DNA of 25,600 nt from Ettlia oleoabundans. Lineage: Eukaryota; Chlorophyta; Chlorophyceae; Chlamydomonadales. The notes under the pieces were generated by a model that searched no databases, was not told the origin of the DNA, and saw only the letters and a list, made by a program, of their open reading frames with translations. Below, piece after piece: positions 8,399 to 20,600 of this stretch. The DNA lies in assembly GCA_019693395.1 (NCBI GenBank), contig JAAMXP010000049.1, positions 1 through 25,600 of the forward strand, given 5' to 3'. The stretch's first letter is position 1. Every line of letters starts with the position of its first letter. The position numbers and the translations under genes are program-made.

Positions 8399-10155
8399 TC
8401 ACTCCTTCTTAGGCGGGCCGCCTGGCGGGGGTGGCGGCTTGAAACCTGTCATGCCTGCACACAATGAAGGCACAGGGGCCACCACAAGCGGAGCATCGAT
8501 GCCAGCAGGAAGATGCATTCACCACCCACCAAACCCTGCTCTGCAATCCACCAAGCCCGCAGGGCAACCATAACCACCACTTTAGAGCGTGCTGCTTAGG
8601 ATGACCTAACACACATACGCACACATACACACAAACGCACACCTGCCATGCCAAAGGGTGCCATCATCCCCGGCATCATCATCATGCTCTGCATCATCTC
8701 CATGCTGGGCATGCCCATGCCTGAATCCAGATGTATGGGGGCAGGAGGAGAGGTGGACAATGTGGCGAGAACAACCAGCAATCTGCCAGGGCTTCACAGG
8801 AGGCAAAAGTGAAGGGTGCAAGGGCAAGCATGTGCAGGCAGGCAGGCAGGCAGGCAGGCAATGCTGCTGGCAAATTGTCGGCGAAAAGTAGAAGCCAAGG
8901 CGTGACCAGGGCGCGTTGCTGCTCTCTGCGCACGGCTTAACAGGCACAGAGCTGCAAAGCGTGCCAGCGCTGATATTTGGATGGCGGCCGGCTAGCCCGC
9001 TACCCACCCATCATTCCAGGAACCACTCCGGGCATCATCATCATGCCTCCTGGCGCCATCATGGCCCCTGCCCCCATCATGCCGGCTGTTGCCATCATGT
9101 CTGCACTGGCCCCCACATCATCCGTGCTGCTGCCTCCCCGCCCGCCACGGCCACCCGTGCCGCGCCCTCGCCCGCCAGCACCACGGCCTCCGCCACTTCC
9201 CGCAATGCTGCTGCCCATGCCGCGCCCGCTGCCATACTGCGTGCCGCCACCGGCGCCGGCAGCCCCCGACTGGTGACGCTGCTGCTGCGGGCTGACTCGG
9301 CAGGCGCGCCCGTTGATATCCCGCCTGCATGGTAACCGGTGCACTCAGGAGTGCATGTAATATAAGCGAGTGCAATAATTTAATCGAACAAACAACACAA
9401 CTGCGCTCGACACATGGCCCAATTGCGGCACCATACATCCGTTGGGCACTACTTTTCATCATTAACTACCACACATGGCAGCCCTATAACCATCATCAAT
9501 CACCCAGCACGTTGACCAGCGGCTGCGCTGCTTGTTTGATCTGTGAACCTCCTTCGGCCTGGGACCGTCAAACCTGGCCTCAAAGACTCTCAGACATGTG
9601 GCCCACGCACCCATTCAGGCCTGCGATGCATGCTGTCGCCGCTTCAGCCTCTGCAAACTCCACGATGGCCATTCCACGCGACTTGCCGCATGCCTTGTCG
9701 TCTAGAAACTTTATGCTCAGCACGTGGCCGTACGCCGCACATAGCGCCTCAAGCTCTGCATCGGTCGTCCACCACTGCAGGTTGCTAACGAACACAGCAG
9801 AACCCTCGCCGCCGCCGTGACCGCCTGCAATAACAGGCGCAGCAAGAGCCAGCGAAGGATGTGGGCATTTGGCACCTGGCAGGTGTTGAGAGTGGCGGCA
9901 GGCGGCGCGAACGGCACCACCGAGCAGCAGCGGATTCGGGTCGTGGGCTGCCCCGCCACATACCTGCATCGCCTCCTATGTTCTCCAAACCGCCATTTTG
10001 TTGCCCTGCAGGTAACAAGGGCCGCAGCCAGAAGCGAGCTTGTCGCTGATTGGACAGCTCCTCGCGTGTAAGTGTTTTATTCGACTGATGCACATCTAAT
10101 TGAGATGATCCGTTATCTTGGCGTTCTTACCCTCGCCATCGTAGCCGCCGACCAT
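8399..10155 (-). CDS. RRM protein resembling cleavage factor Im 68-kDa subunit (CPSF6/CFIm68-like)
   Basis: Minus-strand exons 10131..10155, 9964..10005, 9611..9824, 9008..9324, 8643..8720 and 8399..8454 give 243 residues; all introns are GT-AG in matching phases. A single RRM spans about residues 32-104. RNP2-like VFVSNL is followed directly by QWWTTDAELEALCAAYG, then IKFLDDKACGKSRGMAIVEF (RNP1-like), ATACIAGLNG and NGRACRV. The QWWTTDAELE stretch and IKF-D-KA-GKS-G are characteristic of the CFIm68 RRM, which selects UGUA-containing pre-mRNA with CFIm25 during 3'-end processing. That would fit nuclear mRNA cleavage and polyadenylation. After the RRM come an RGG/GRG segment (about 127-156), a Met-Gly-Pro-rich region (about 169-225) and a short FKPPPPPGGPPKKE tail. 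The protein is far shorter than animal CPSF6 and lacks its RS-like C-terminus, so another RRM/RGG RNA-binding role is possible. The start MVGGYDGEG rests on two small exons with good splice sites. Confidence 0.8.
8605..8642. repeat. CA-rich microsatellite
   Basis: Runs of ACACAT/ACGCAC units immediately after the donor (minus strand) of the RRM-gene exon 8643..8720; simple-sequence intron DNA. Confidence 0.6.
8834..8860. repeat. (AGGC)n microsatellite
   Basis: About six perfect CAGG/AGGC tetranucleotide units on the plus strand, inside the intron 8721..9007 of the minus-strand RRM gene. Confidence 0.9.
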
Positions 10156-11133
10156 CGTGCTGGGCAGCACCGTCGGACACCAATTGGCTGGTGACGCACT
10201 TCAATGACTTTGATTGGTTTGCACTACCGGCAAAGTGAAGGCAGAGTGAAGAGAAGTGCCAACCTGACATGAGCTGCTGACCTGGAAGTGGTGTGCCGCC
10301 GCCCTTTCCCACCGCCTCATCGCAGGCGACTTGTGCCTTTGATGGGATGCACTTGCAGCCAAGGTGCTCCTGCTCCTAGGGTGCCTGCTGGTTCCATCAT
10401 CTCCCTCTACACCTTCCCTACTGGTCACAACCTTTTGCAGCTGCGGCAAGCAACACCTCAGTTGTATGACTGATGCGGCAGACACGTCAAACACCTGCAG
10501 ATCTTACCAGACTCAATTTCATGCGGAAGTCCTTCAAAATGGATACCCTTCTTGTTTCATTTCCTAATGCTAACAAAAGGCCGTCGCTGGTGACTGCGAG
10601 CTAATACCCTCCGCCGGCGCCCCAGACCGCTTATGCGCGAAGCAAACACTGCAACATCTTGTGCACAGCATACTCTGCACAGAAGCGCACACTTATTGTA
10701 ATGACAGGTTTGCGTTGTTATTCAAGTAATGTGTGGAAGTCTGCCGGGCATCCCCTTGGCATGAAGGAAGGAACTGTGTTTGAGTGCTGGGACCGCCACA
10801 GCAACAACGCCGTCCTCCGACGAGCACGACTGAGTTGCATGGCGCCTTGTGCGGTCTGGAAGGGCTCACTACATGCGTGACGACGTGGTGCATTCCCCAT
10901 GTGCTGTCTTGCGCGCAAGATAAGGGTGTGCAGAAAACATGTCTGCTTGCCCTGCCACGTAGGAATTTGTTGAATACCTGCAAGGTGCCGCGCTCGCTTT
11001 CAGGATTAACAAGTCCTTAGAAGTCAAACTGAAATTGAGATGTCAGCCGTATAAGTCGCTGGGCTGGGCGCTCAAAACTCGGTGTTGCTGACAGCCTCGG
11101 GCCGGCCGCGGACAGCCGGGGCGGCTTGCCACA
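10156..11133. other. Divergent intergenic region RRM gene / MOR1
   Basis: 978 bases between two divergently transcribed start codons. It should contain both promoters. On the RRM-gene side there are CCAAT elements (10180..10187, palindromic CCAATTGG, and a minus-strand CCAAT at 10212..10217). On the MOR1 side there is a TATA-like element (11050..11055). The middle (10288..10570 and 10660..10980) has short open frames; one, ending at 10473, contains a stretch vaguely like a WD40/PROPPIN blade, but no gene can be supported. Confidence 0.5.
11050..11055 (+). promoter_or_regulatory. MOR1: Possible TATA box of MOR1 (TATAAG)
   Basis: TATAAG on the plus strand, 84 bases upstream of the MOR1 start codon at 11134, a distance compatible with a core promoter and a short 5' leader. 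Confidence 0.4.
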
Positions 11134-14100
11134 ATGGCGGAGGAGGCTCAGCTGCTGAAGGACGCCTTGGCGCTCCCTCTGTCAGATCAGCTCGCCCACG
11201 GCAGCTGGAAGGTCCGCGCTCAGGCCCTGACCACCGTTCAGCAGAAGCTGGCGCGAGCTTTCAATTGCGAGGATGGAATTTTCGGGGAGGCAGGTGCGTG
11301 AGGGCCCTCCCTGGGCCTGCCGTCGTCGCCGCCGCGTTTGTTGGCAGCTGCTTGCTCTGCCGCCCCACCTCTTTCGCTGCTGTTTCTGCAGGCCCGCTGC
11401 TGGCCAAGGTAGTGGGAGACTCCAATGCCAATGTGATGGACAAGGCTGTCGAGACGCTGGTCACCTACCTCGAAAAAGCGGATGAGGCGCTGGCAGCCCG
11501 GTATGTGCCAGTTGGTGGTAGTTGTGTTCAACCACCTACCACGCTGTCACCTAAGTCACTACATCTTATTACAATGTACTGCATTCTAGGCGTTGGCTGT
11601 TTTGACATGACTGAGGGCAGTTTTGTAGGCTGGGTTTCGCGGTCAACAGTGGGCTGCACAGGCTGCACGATGCTTTGCTACCCACCGCTGCTACCACCGC
11701 TGCCAACTTCTGCCAGCACACACATGCCTGCCCTCCTGTCTCGACACCCTGTCAACTGCCTGCAGCATTGCTGCGCCCATCAGCTCTGTGCTGGCCAGCA
11801 AGTGCTTGAAGGGAAAGCCAGCGACAGTGGCACGCACGGCCGAGGCCTGCATGCTGCTGATTGAGCTGGAGCAGCAGGCGGTGATTGTGGAAAGCGTGCT
11901 CAAGGCCTTTACAGACAAGGTGCCCAAGGTGGTGTCGGCAGCGGTGGACATCATCCTGCAAGCCGTCAGGTGGGTGGTGGCGTATGCAACAGTAGCGTAG
12001 GTGAGGCATGGGATCGGGCTGGCAAATGGGGCTGCTTGGCTGATGGTGTCTGGTGCTGTTCACTAGTTGTTGCTTGGAGGCATTATTAATTATTCGCAGC
12101 ATCTAAATCGGCATCGGTTCCCTGTCATATCTGATGCGTTCCCATGCTGATTTCCTGCATCCACCTATGTATGCTGGGCTGCACCATCCCTGTCACTCTG
12201 TTTTCTCGCGGCTGGGTGCAGCTGCTTTGGTGCCAAAGTAGTGGACCCCAAGCCCATCATGAAGGCGCTGCCCTCGCTATTCGGGCACACCCAGGCGGGG
12301 GTCCGCGACAAGGCCAAGGAGACGTCTGTGGAGCTTGCAGCCTATCTGGGGCAGGGTGTGGTGGCGGGCGTGCTTCTGGATAAGATGCCGGCGGCCATGC
12401 GGAAGGATGTGGATGCCGCCATTGCTGAGCTGCCGCCCGGCAAGAAGCAGCCCAGCCGGTTCACACGGCGGGAGGCGGCGCAACGTGCAGTTCGGGAAGC
12501 GCAGCCGGAGGCGATGGATATTGATGGCGCGGCGGGCAATGGCGGTGAAGAGGCAGCAGCAGCAGAGGAGGAGCCGGTGCGTGGGTTCTAGCTTAGAAAC
12601 TTGGGGTGTTGGAGCAGTGGACAGAGATGCTGTTGGAGCTGCATGCATCCCATCTGTTGTGTGTCTGATCTAGTCATTCCTAATCGCGCGTGCAGCACCA
12701 TGGCAGTGCTTTGTTGTCTCCTGCCGCTCTGTATTGGTCTGCTCACTGCTGCTGTACTGCTGCCATGTACCGCTGCAGGAGTCAGATGCCTATGAATTTG
12801 CTACTCCGGTTGACATCCTTGCACTGCTGGCCAAGGAGAAGTGTGCAGTGGATGATGACCCGCCTGTCGGCTTCTGGGAGGCTCTGGAGGCCAAGAAATG
12901 GGGCCTGCGCAAGGTGGGTGGTAGGCAGCTGCGGCGACTGTTGCCGTGCTGTCGTTGTGCAACCTCACTGGCTCCTCTCGCATTTTTAGGAAGGCAGCAA
13001 GCAATGCACAATACATTAAAGAAAGGTGTGCAGTGTTGATCCCATCAGTTGGTTTTGGCTGGTCCCTTCAGCGAGCAAAAGCGCTTGCTGGCCCACGCTT
13101 GCCGTCTGCCTGTGTACCCCTCTGCGTGTCTCCCCTTGGACCTTCATGCCAACAAGCATCCACCGCTCGTGTTGCGTTTGCAGGCTGCGCTGGACAAAGT
13201 GAAGGAGAAGGGAACCACGCCCCGCCTGGCTGATGGTGACTATGGAGACCTGGTGCGGGCCCTGAAGAAGATCCTACAGAAGGACAGCATGATTGCGGTG
13301 GCGGCGGCAGCGGCTGACGTGGCGGCTGTGCTGGCTTCCGGCCTTCGCGAAAACTTCAGCGCACATGCAAAGGTGTGGAGCTGCTGCTGGGGCTGCTGTC
13401 TGAGGATCAGGGAAGGACATGGCATGCGGCTTGAGATTTTCTGTGCCTCATTGTATGTCAAGTAGGTCAACTGCTTCAACAGCTCCATCTATATGGCCTG
13501 TGCAGACTCTATGCCCTGCTCTGCTGGAGCGTTTCAAGGAGAAGAACATCGTCATGAGCAAGGCAGCAGAGGAGAGCCTGCGGTGAGCTTTGGTGTGCTT
13601 TCGTTGTGCTTCAATACTGTTGGGCAAGGGTTGCCTTCTGGGGACGCTGCCAGCCAAGCAACCAGCTTACTGGTTTTCCTTGTGTCACTTACACCACTGC
13701 GACGGTTGCAGTATAGGCTTCGTTGCTCTGCTGTTAAGGAAATGGCGCATTGCTTGTCGCCAGCTGCTTGTGAGCTGTTGTGTCCCAGTAGTGTATGATC
13801 AAGCAGCAGAACCTGTTAGTTGTGCTATTAAACTTGCCTTTTGCTTGTTCAATGCAGGATGCTGGCTCAGCACTGCTTCACTCTAGTGGATGTGGCTGAG
13901 GATGTGGTGGCAGCGCTGGACCATAAGAATCCTAAGGGTGAGTATCTGGCGGTCATTTTCTGCCTGACAGCAGCTGTTGATAACTGCACCATTTTGGGTT
14001 GTCACCCAGTTCTGCTTTGCACTGGGCGCAGTCGCCCACACATTTTGTGGACAAGCCTCTTGGAAGCCCGGGAACCAATATACAAGCGCTGGTATTGCTT

Positions 14101-14630
14101 GTGTGTCTTGCGCATTGTCTATGCATTGCAGTCAAGCGCGAGACCGCCAAGCTGGTGAAGGATGTGCTGGATCAGACGCCGAAGCCAGTGGTGCTGAAGC
14201 TACGTGACAGCGTATTGCCAGCCTGCGCCAAGCTGGCAGACGCAGGCGATGGCGAGGTCCGAGAGGCGGGGCAGGCCGCCATGGTGGCGTTTGCAGTACG
14301 GGCGGGGAGCATGTCAATCCTGGATAAGGTGCGCTGGATGCGCATTGGCCGGTTTGTCTGAGGGGCCAGCTGTGGGCATACCTTGCACTCAGAGAGCAAT
14401 CATGTGCAGTTTCTTTTCCCTTCTGTTTTGCACCAAGGCGGCTGCTGGTTGATCTGTGAAATTTGGTAGGCATACATCGCAACGTGTTTGTGGTAGATGG
14501 CCGTGCAGCTCAGCTCAGCACCACCACCCTTCCTTGTTTACTCAGTAGGCTGCTATAAGGTGCTGCACTGCAGGTTATGGGGAAGCTGGATGACGTGCGA
14601 AAGAAGAAGATTGAAGACATGGTGACTGGG
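11134..14630 (+). other. MOR1: MOR1 TOG1 and TOG2 with linker
   Basis: TOG1 covers about residues 1-235. HEAT A carries GSWKVRAQAL, whose Trp25 is the expected tubulin-contact residue, followed by repeats such as VVGDSNANVMDKAVETL and FTDKVPKVVSAAVD. A short acidic and Ala-rich linker (AMDIDGAAGNGGEEAAAAEE) ends exon 12222..12576. TOG2 covers about residues 285-520, starting YEFATPVDILALLAKE and GFWEALEAKKWGLRKAALD (Trp317). It ends GKLDDVRKKKIEDM, closely like the plant protein. Confidence 0.85.
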
Positions 14631-17600
14631 GCAACAGCCAAGAGCAAGGGCAGTGGTGGTGGTGCCCCTGCCGCCACGGCACGCCAGCCACCTTCCCGCA
14701 CTGGCTCCTCTGCCTCGACTTCTGGTGCCTCCGGTTCACGACCCGGCACTGCCCGAAACAGCCCCAAGGCGCTTGCGCCCAAAAACCTCAATCGCCCAGG
14801 AGCCGCCACACCCGCTGTGCCCAAGGCCAACGGCGCCACGCTGCGCCGCACAGCCAGCAGCGCCGCTGGCTCCAAGACGTCCAGGGCGGGCAGCAACAAT
14901 GGTGGCGGTGCTGCTGCTGCTGAAGAGGATCTTTCTTCTGGCAAGCTATCAAATGAGGAGCTAGAGGAGCGAATGGTAGAGACCTTTGGCAGCGGGACAG
15001 GTGGGTGGATCAGGTTACAAGGGTGTGTGTGTGTTTGCCAGGGTTTGCTGACTGTTGGTTGCAGAAGGGCCTGGCACTGTGTGCTGCGGATGGTGTTTGA
15101 ATTGAGCCGCAGGTAAGCGTGGCAAGACTGTGGTTGGCATCGTAGGCTTCTTCATGTTGCTTTGCATGGTCCCTGCCCATCACAAACCTCAGTGTTGTCT
15201 ACATTACGCCGGCCTTTGACCTGCTCTTTCGCTTCAATAACCTGCATGCTCCGTCTGGCGCCACTGGTCTCCCCACTGCAGTGGAGCTGCTTCGCAGCGC
15301 CAAGTGGCAGGAGCGTGTGGAGGCAATGGGCAGTGTGTTGGCCAAGGTGCAGGAGATAGGTGACCCAGGGGCACGCTGCTACGAGCTGGTGCAGTGTGTG
15401 GCCTTCCTGCCCGGCTGGGGAGACAAGAATTTCCAGGTGGGTGGCGGACAAGTGTTGCAGGCCACATCGCAACAATGAGCAGCTGCTAACGTATTGGTAG
15501 GAGCAGGGCCTGTTTTGTGTGGGGAAGCCAGGGAGTTGTCTTTGCTCTTCATCCTCCCTTGATCTTCCCCGCCTCTTCCATTCCCGCTGCATGCATGTCT
15601 GTGTGCCGCATGTGCTGGGCACGTATGTCCCCCTTGGACCCTTTCTACGTCTTCTCTCTCACCACCTATGGTTCTACAAATGGCTACCGAACACTCCTCA
15701 CCTGCCCTTCTTTACATGCATGTCGTGCAGGTGCTGAACAAGGAGTTTGAGGTAGTCACTCACCTGGCACGCTCAGCCCTATCCTTTGGCCGGCGCGATG
15801 CGTTTGTGGCACTGGGCGGTCTGGTGGAGAAGATACACGAGCTGAAGCACAAGTAAGGCCCCTTTGTTTGTGATTGACAAGGACTGGCAAGGCTAGATTT
15901 GTGGAGAAGGAGGGCAGTTCCCACAGAGTTGGGTTTGGTGCTCCTCTCAACCCCAGGAAGCTTAGGAGCCAGCTTCCAACCAGCAGTACTGCCTCATTCT
16001 GCCTTGCGCTGAGTGTTTGTGTCTCTGCTCCGACGCCTTGTGCTGCAGGATGCAAGTTTGGGAGGCGCTGACTGCCATTTCCGAGGCAGTGGGCCCCCAG
16101 TTCGTGATGGCGGAGCTGCACAAGCGTGCAGCTGCCCACAAGAACCCCAAGGTCTGTGCTTGCATGTGTACGAGCTCGGGCCTGGTGTGTGCCATTTTAT
16201 GCCTGCGTGGGTAGGCACAGCCAATATGTTTTGCAATCTCCTAAATCCACACCATGCAAGCGATACCTGCTGAAACGGTCGAGGGAGAAAAAGCTCAAGT
16301 CATACATCGCCATAATCTCATGATTATTTTTGTGGCAGAACATCACCGCAGAATTTGCTTGCGTAGTGGGTGTTATCAGGGGTGAACAAGCTGAGTGCAC
16401 ATGCTTCTCCCACATCTGTTTTGCCCTTCTCCATAAATTTGCATGCTGCGTCGTTGTGCAGGTGCTGTCTGAGACGCTGGGGTGGATGGCTGAGGTGATT
16501 CCTGAATTTGGGCTGGCTGTCATGGATGTGAAGGGCATCATCGAGTGGATGAAAGCCGACCTGGGGTCAGCCAACGCGCCAGGTGTGCACAGCATGCCAA
16601 TTACACTAGCAGCCGGAGCCTGTTTACCAGCTTGGTGGTTATTGGGCCAGCCAGGATTCTTGCCCACGCACAAAGATGTGCTGCACGGGGAGCACTTATA
16701 CAGCAGGTAGATGCACGTGTGATATGTGCTGAGCGCCTCAACTCCGCATTTGACTGCTTGACTGGCAGGTTGGGTCGTTGGCCAGCGCCACTGCCTGCCC
16801 ATGCCTATCTCCCTTCCTTTCTTTCCTCTCGTTACGGGCTGCAGTGCGCAACAAGGCGATGGAGGTTCTGGGCAAGTGCCACGCACAGCTGGGGCCTAGC
16901 CTGGCCGACTTTTTGGAGGGGCTGAAGCCTGCGCAGCTGATGGCGCTAGAGGAGCACTTCAAGCAGAACCCCAAAACAGAGGTGTGTGGGTGGACCGTGT
17001 GCAATGTCGCTACTAAACCAGTGGTCATGAGCACTGGTGCAGGTTGGTGCTATTTTGCTTAAGTGTCTATTGCAAGTGTGTGGAGCAGCGCCCTAGCTGC
17101 AACCTGCCCTGGCTGCCTGCTGCTTGCCTGGATGCAGGTTGTTCCCACGCGCAAGGTGCGAGGCAAGAAGAAGGGCGGCGAAGCAGCGCCCGCAGCAGGT
17201 GGCGGTGGTGCGGCAGCCGCAAGGGCTGCGGCGACGGAGGAGGAAGAGGAGGAGACAAGTGCTAGCCTCAATCCTGGTGACCTGCTGCCGCGCACCGATA
17301 TCAGCGCCAGCATCACACCTGCCCTGCTGAGCATGATCAACAGCTCAAACTGGAAAGAACGCAATGCTGGCGTAGATCAGGTACGGTGTTTCGTTACGTT
17401 TGGGCCTTTTCAAGGTTGCTGGGAATGGAGAAAGGGTTGCAGACAGCCATTATTGTTTGTCAACAAAGATGGGACTGCCTGTAGCCTGAAGTATCACCAT
17501 AGAGCACAAGATTGCGTGCCACCCACCTGATCGGCCTGCCGTTGCCAATGCCGCTGTTGTTTCCCGCAGGTGGCCCAACTGCTAGCAGAGGCCAGCCAGC

Positions 17601-20600
17601 GCATTGAGCCAAACGTGGGAGACCTGTTCGGCGCCCTCAAGGTGAATCCGGCCGCCTTCCTTTACTGTTGCATACCCAGAGATGTTCTGGCTCGATGGAT
17701 CGCCATTTTGCAGTTGTCGGGCGCCACATTTTCTGACTTCCATATCCCCGTGGAGCAGGCTGCTATCCTTAAAAGCACACTTGCGCAAGTCTATGCAGGT
17801 TTCTTAGTTGCTCTGTCGGCATGTCCAGCCTTTCCAATGCAGTCTGCTCTGTTGAAGAGGCCGTGGTATGCCTCCGGTCCTGCCACCATTGCAGGGCCGC
17901 ATGGGTGACAGCAACCGCAACCTGGCTGCCAAGGTTCTGATGCTGCTGGGAGACATTGCCAAGGCCATGGGCCCGCCATTTGAGCGGGGCGGTCGTCCGC
18001 TGCTCTTCCCAGCAGTGGCAAACCTTTCCGACAACAAGAAACAGGTGGGTGGATGTGTTGCAGCTGAACGTAACAGGAGCGCGTCACGTTGAGTAAAAAC
18101 CAAAGCCTTCATGGTATGGGCCCAAGTTGCCCTTGAAATACACTCATCCACACAACCACCCCTTCTGTCCCCTGCAACAGGTGCGGGATGGGGTGCTCTA
18201 CATGCTGGATGCCTGGATTGGTGTCAGCACGGGGGACAAGCTCTTCCCGGCGGTTGCAGAAGCAGTGGCCAACCCCAAGTGCCTTGTCGACGGCAAGATT
18301 GCGGGGCTGCAATGGTGCGTGGTACAGGGCTGCCTGATGGGATAAAGGTCGCATGGATTGCATCGCAATGTGGGCTGCAACTGTTGGCCACGTGAATTTA
18401 GAGGTTTCCGCTGCGTTTTTGGGTGTTGCACCTTTGATGAGGTTGCGCGTGGCACGGTGCATTGCTGCCTTTTGCTTGCTGGAAAGTATACTGCCAGTGA
18501 TTCAGGCAGGGTCGCACTGGTAGTGTGCTTGCGGAGTGACGATGCATGTGCGGTGGATCACCAAGGGACAAATGCGCATTAAAGCGAAGATGCACAAACG
18601 TGAGTATTGATGTTTGGAGCGCTGGCATCCCTTTCCCCTGCAGGCTGACCAAGGTCATGGCGGAGGGCAAGGGCACCAGCGGCGTAGACTCTGCGCTGCG
18701 TGCGGCGGCAGTGGGCATGCAGGACAAGGCGTCAACTGTGCGAGAGGCGGGCATGGCACTGCTGACTGAGATGGTCAGCCAGCTGGGACAGGAGGCAGTG
18801 GTGGCAGCTCAGGGCACTCTGGTCAGTGCAGACAAGAAAGCAGCTCAGGAGGCTCTCAGCAAAGTGCTCGGCAGCGCAGCGGCTACTGCTGGGCCCGCTG
18901 CGGCAGCCGCAGCATCGCGGCCCGCCAGCGCCGCAGCGCCCAAGGCGCCTGCGGCGCGTGGTACCGCTCGGCCTGGCACCGGCAGACCTGGCACCAGCGC
19001 TGCAAGCCGGGCCCCTACTGCTGCGGTGGTACCGCCGGCGATCGAGGCGCCTGTCGCAATCCTTGGTTACAGCGACAGCAAAGCGGAGCGCGCTCGCAGG
19101 GTAAGGAATGCGGCATTGCCAGTCGTTAAATGGCCTGCTGGACAGGACTGTACCGCTACAGGCGTGCTGTGCACGGATTTAAGCAACATATTACCGTACA
19201 TCGTCGTGGAACATTGCTGAGTATCTCCGTGCCAATTGTATGCCTGCCTTATGTGCAGTACCGCCCCCGCCCTGGCAAGTTTGAGGGCGTTGCGCCTGAG
19301 GAGGTGGAGATGCTGCAGAGGGAGCTTGCTGCTGTGGCCTCCCCTAGCTGGGCAGCGCTGCTGTTTGACAAGGACTTCCGGCGCCACGTGGAAGCTGCCG
19401 AGCAGCTGCTGGCCAGCCTGGCGACAGTACTGGACGAGGTGCAGGCCAGCCTGGACCTTATCCTGCGCTGGGCTGTGCTGCGCATTTGCGACGGAAACAT
19501 GCAGGTGGGTTTGGCTGAATGGCACGCTAGCACAGATGTGTGATTCGTGTGCTTCTGGTCCAAGATGCCTGGAAATCCGGCACGCGGTAATGTGTGCAAA
19601 TGGTCGGTATTAATCCGCAGTCATAAGTTTGCCCCTGCAAACCTCTTACCTCCCGTTCTCAGATCTAATCCGTGCACCATATAACCCTAAAATTTAATAA
19701 TAAAATAATGCTCAAACATTCTTTTTAAAACCTTCCTATCCCCAACATGTGCAGTCCTTGGTTAAGGTGCTTGAGATGTGCCGGGGGCTGCTGGAGGCCC
19801 TGGCGGGTGTGGGCTACCGCATGACTGAATACGAGGCGCTCGTGTTCCTGCCCGCGGTGGTGGAGAAGTCGGGGCACAACCAGGTGGGTGCAGGGCGGTG
19901 AGTTGTGATCCTTATTTATGCTCGCTGTGGTGGAGAAGTCAGGGCACAACTGGGTAGCTGCAGCGGGGTGGTGTTGGTGGTGGTGGGTTGCGTCTTGGGT
20001 GTTGATGGTTGATTGCAGCAGGGGAGGGTTTGATGGCCGCAGCAGTAGGTATGTGGTATGGAGGAAAGGGTCGGGCACAACCAGTCCGAGGGTAGGGTGG
20101 CATATTGCATGTTGACGCGAGGTGGGAGCCAAACTAGCCCAGCAACATGCTGTTGCTTGGTGAAACACTGGTGGTTGGCGAGAGCTGGGTGTGAGACTTA
20201 GGCATGATACATCCGTTCTTGCTTTGCATGTCATCTGCTGCAAGGCGATGCCTCCCAGCCCCAAGTTTTGGGTTGCCCCTGCAGACCATGGCCTCAATTT
20301 TTGTGTTACTGACCGCCCTGCCGCGTCGCTGTGCTGTGCCCTGCAGGATCGTGTGAGGGCTCTGCATCGCGACGTTTTGCGCCTGACCTGCAGCCTGCAC
20401 CCCTCTCACAGGGTGGTGGATCACCTAGTGCAGGGGCTGAGCTGCAAGAGCAACCGCACTAAGATAGAATGCTGTGGTGAGATGGGGCTGTGGGCCGCGG
20501 TGGCCTTGGTAAATATAGTTAGCCTTCGTAAATCTTTCAGTGGTGCTTATGGTGGCTGGTGGTTGCTGGCATGGCGGTGGCAGACTCTGAGCGCAGCCTG

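Noticed and set aside
11082..11864. 260-codon plus-strand open frame at the MOR1 start
   Set aside because: It is out of frame with the MAEEAQLLKD reading of exon 1 and crosses two introns.
16197..16886. 229-codon minus-strand open frame
   Set aside because: It is antisense to MOR1 exon 14 and flanking introns, low in motif content, and best explained as a chance open frame.
17570..17908. Open frame running from MOR1 exon 17 through its intron
   Set aside because: The 253-base intron is not a multiple of three, so read-through loses the exon 18 frame; a good CATTGCAG acceptor and the family match support splicing.
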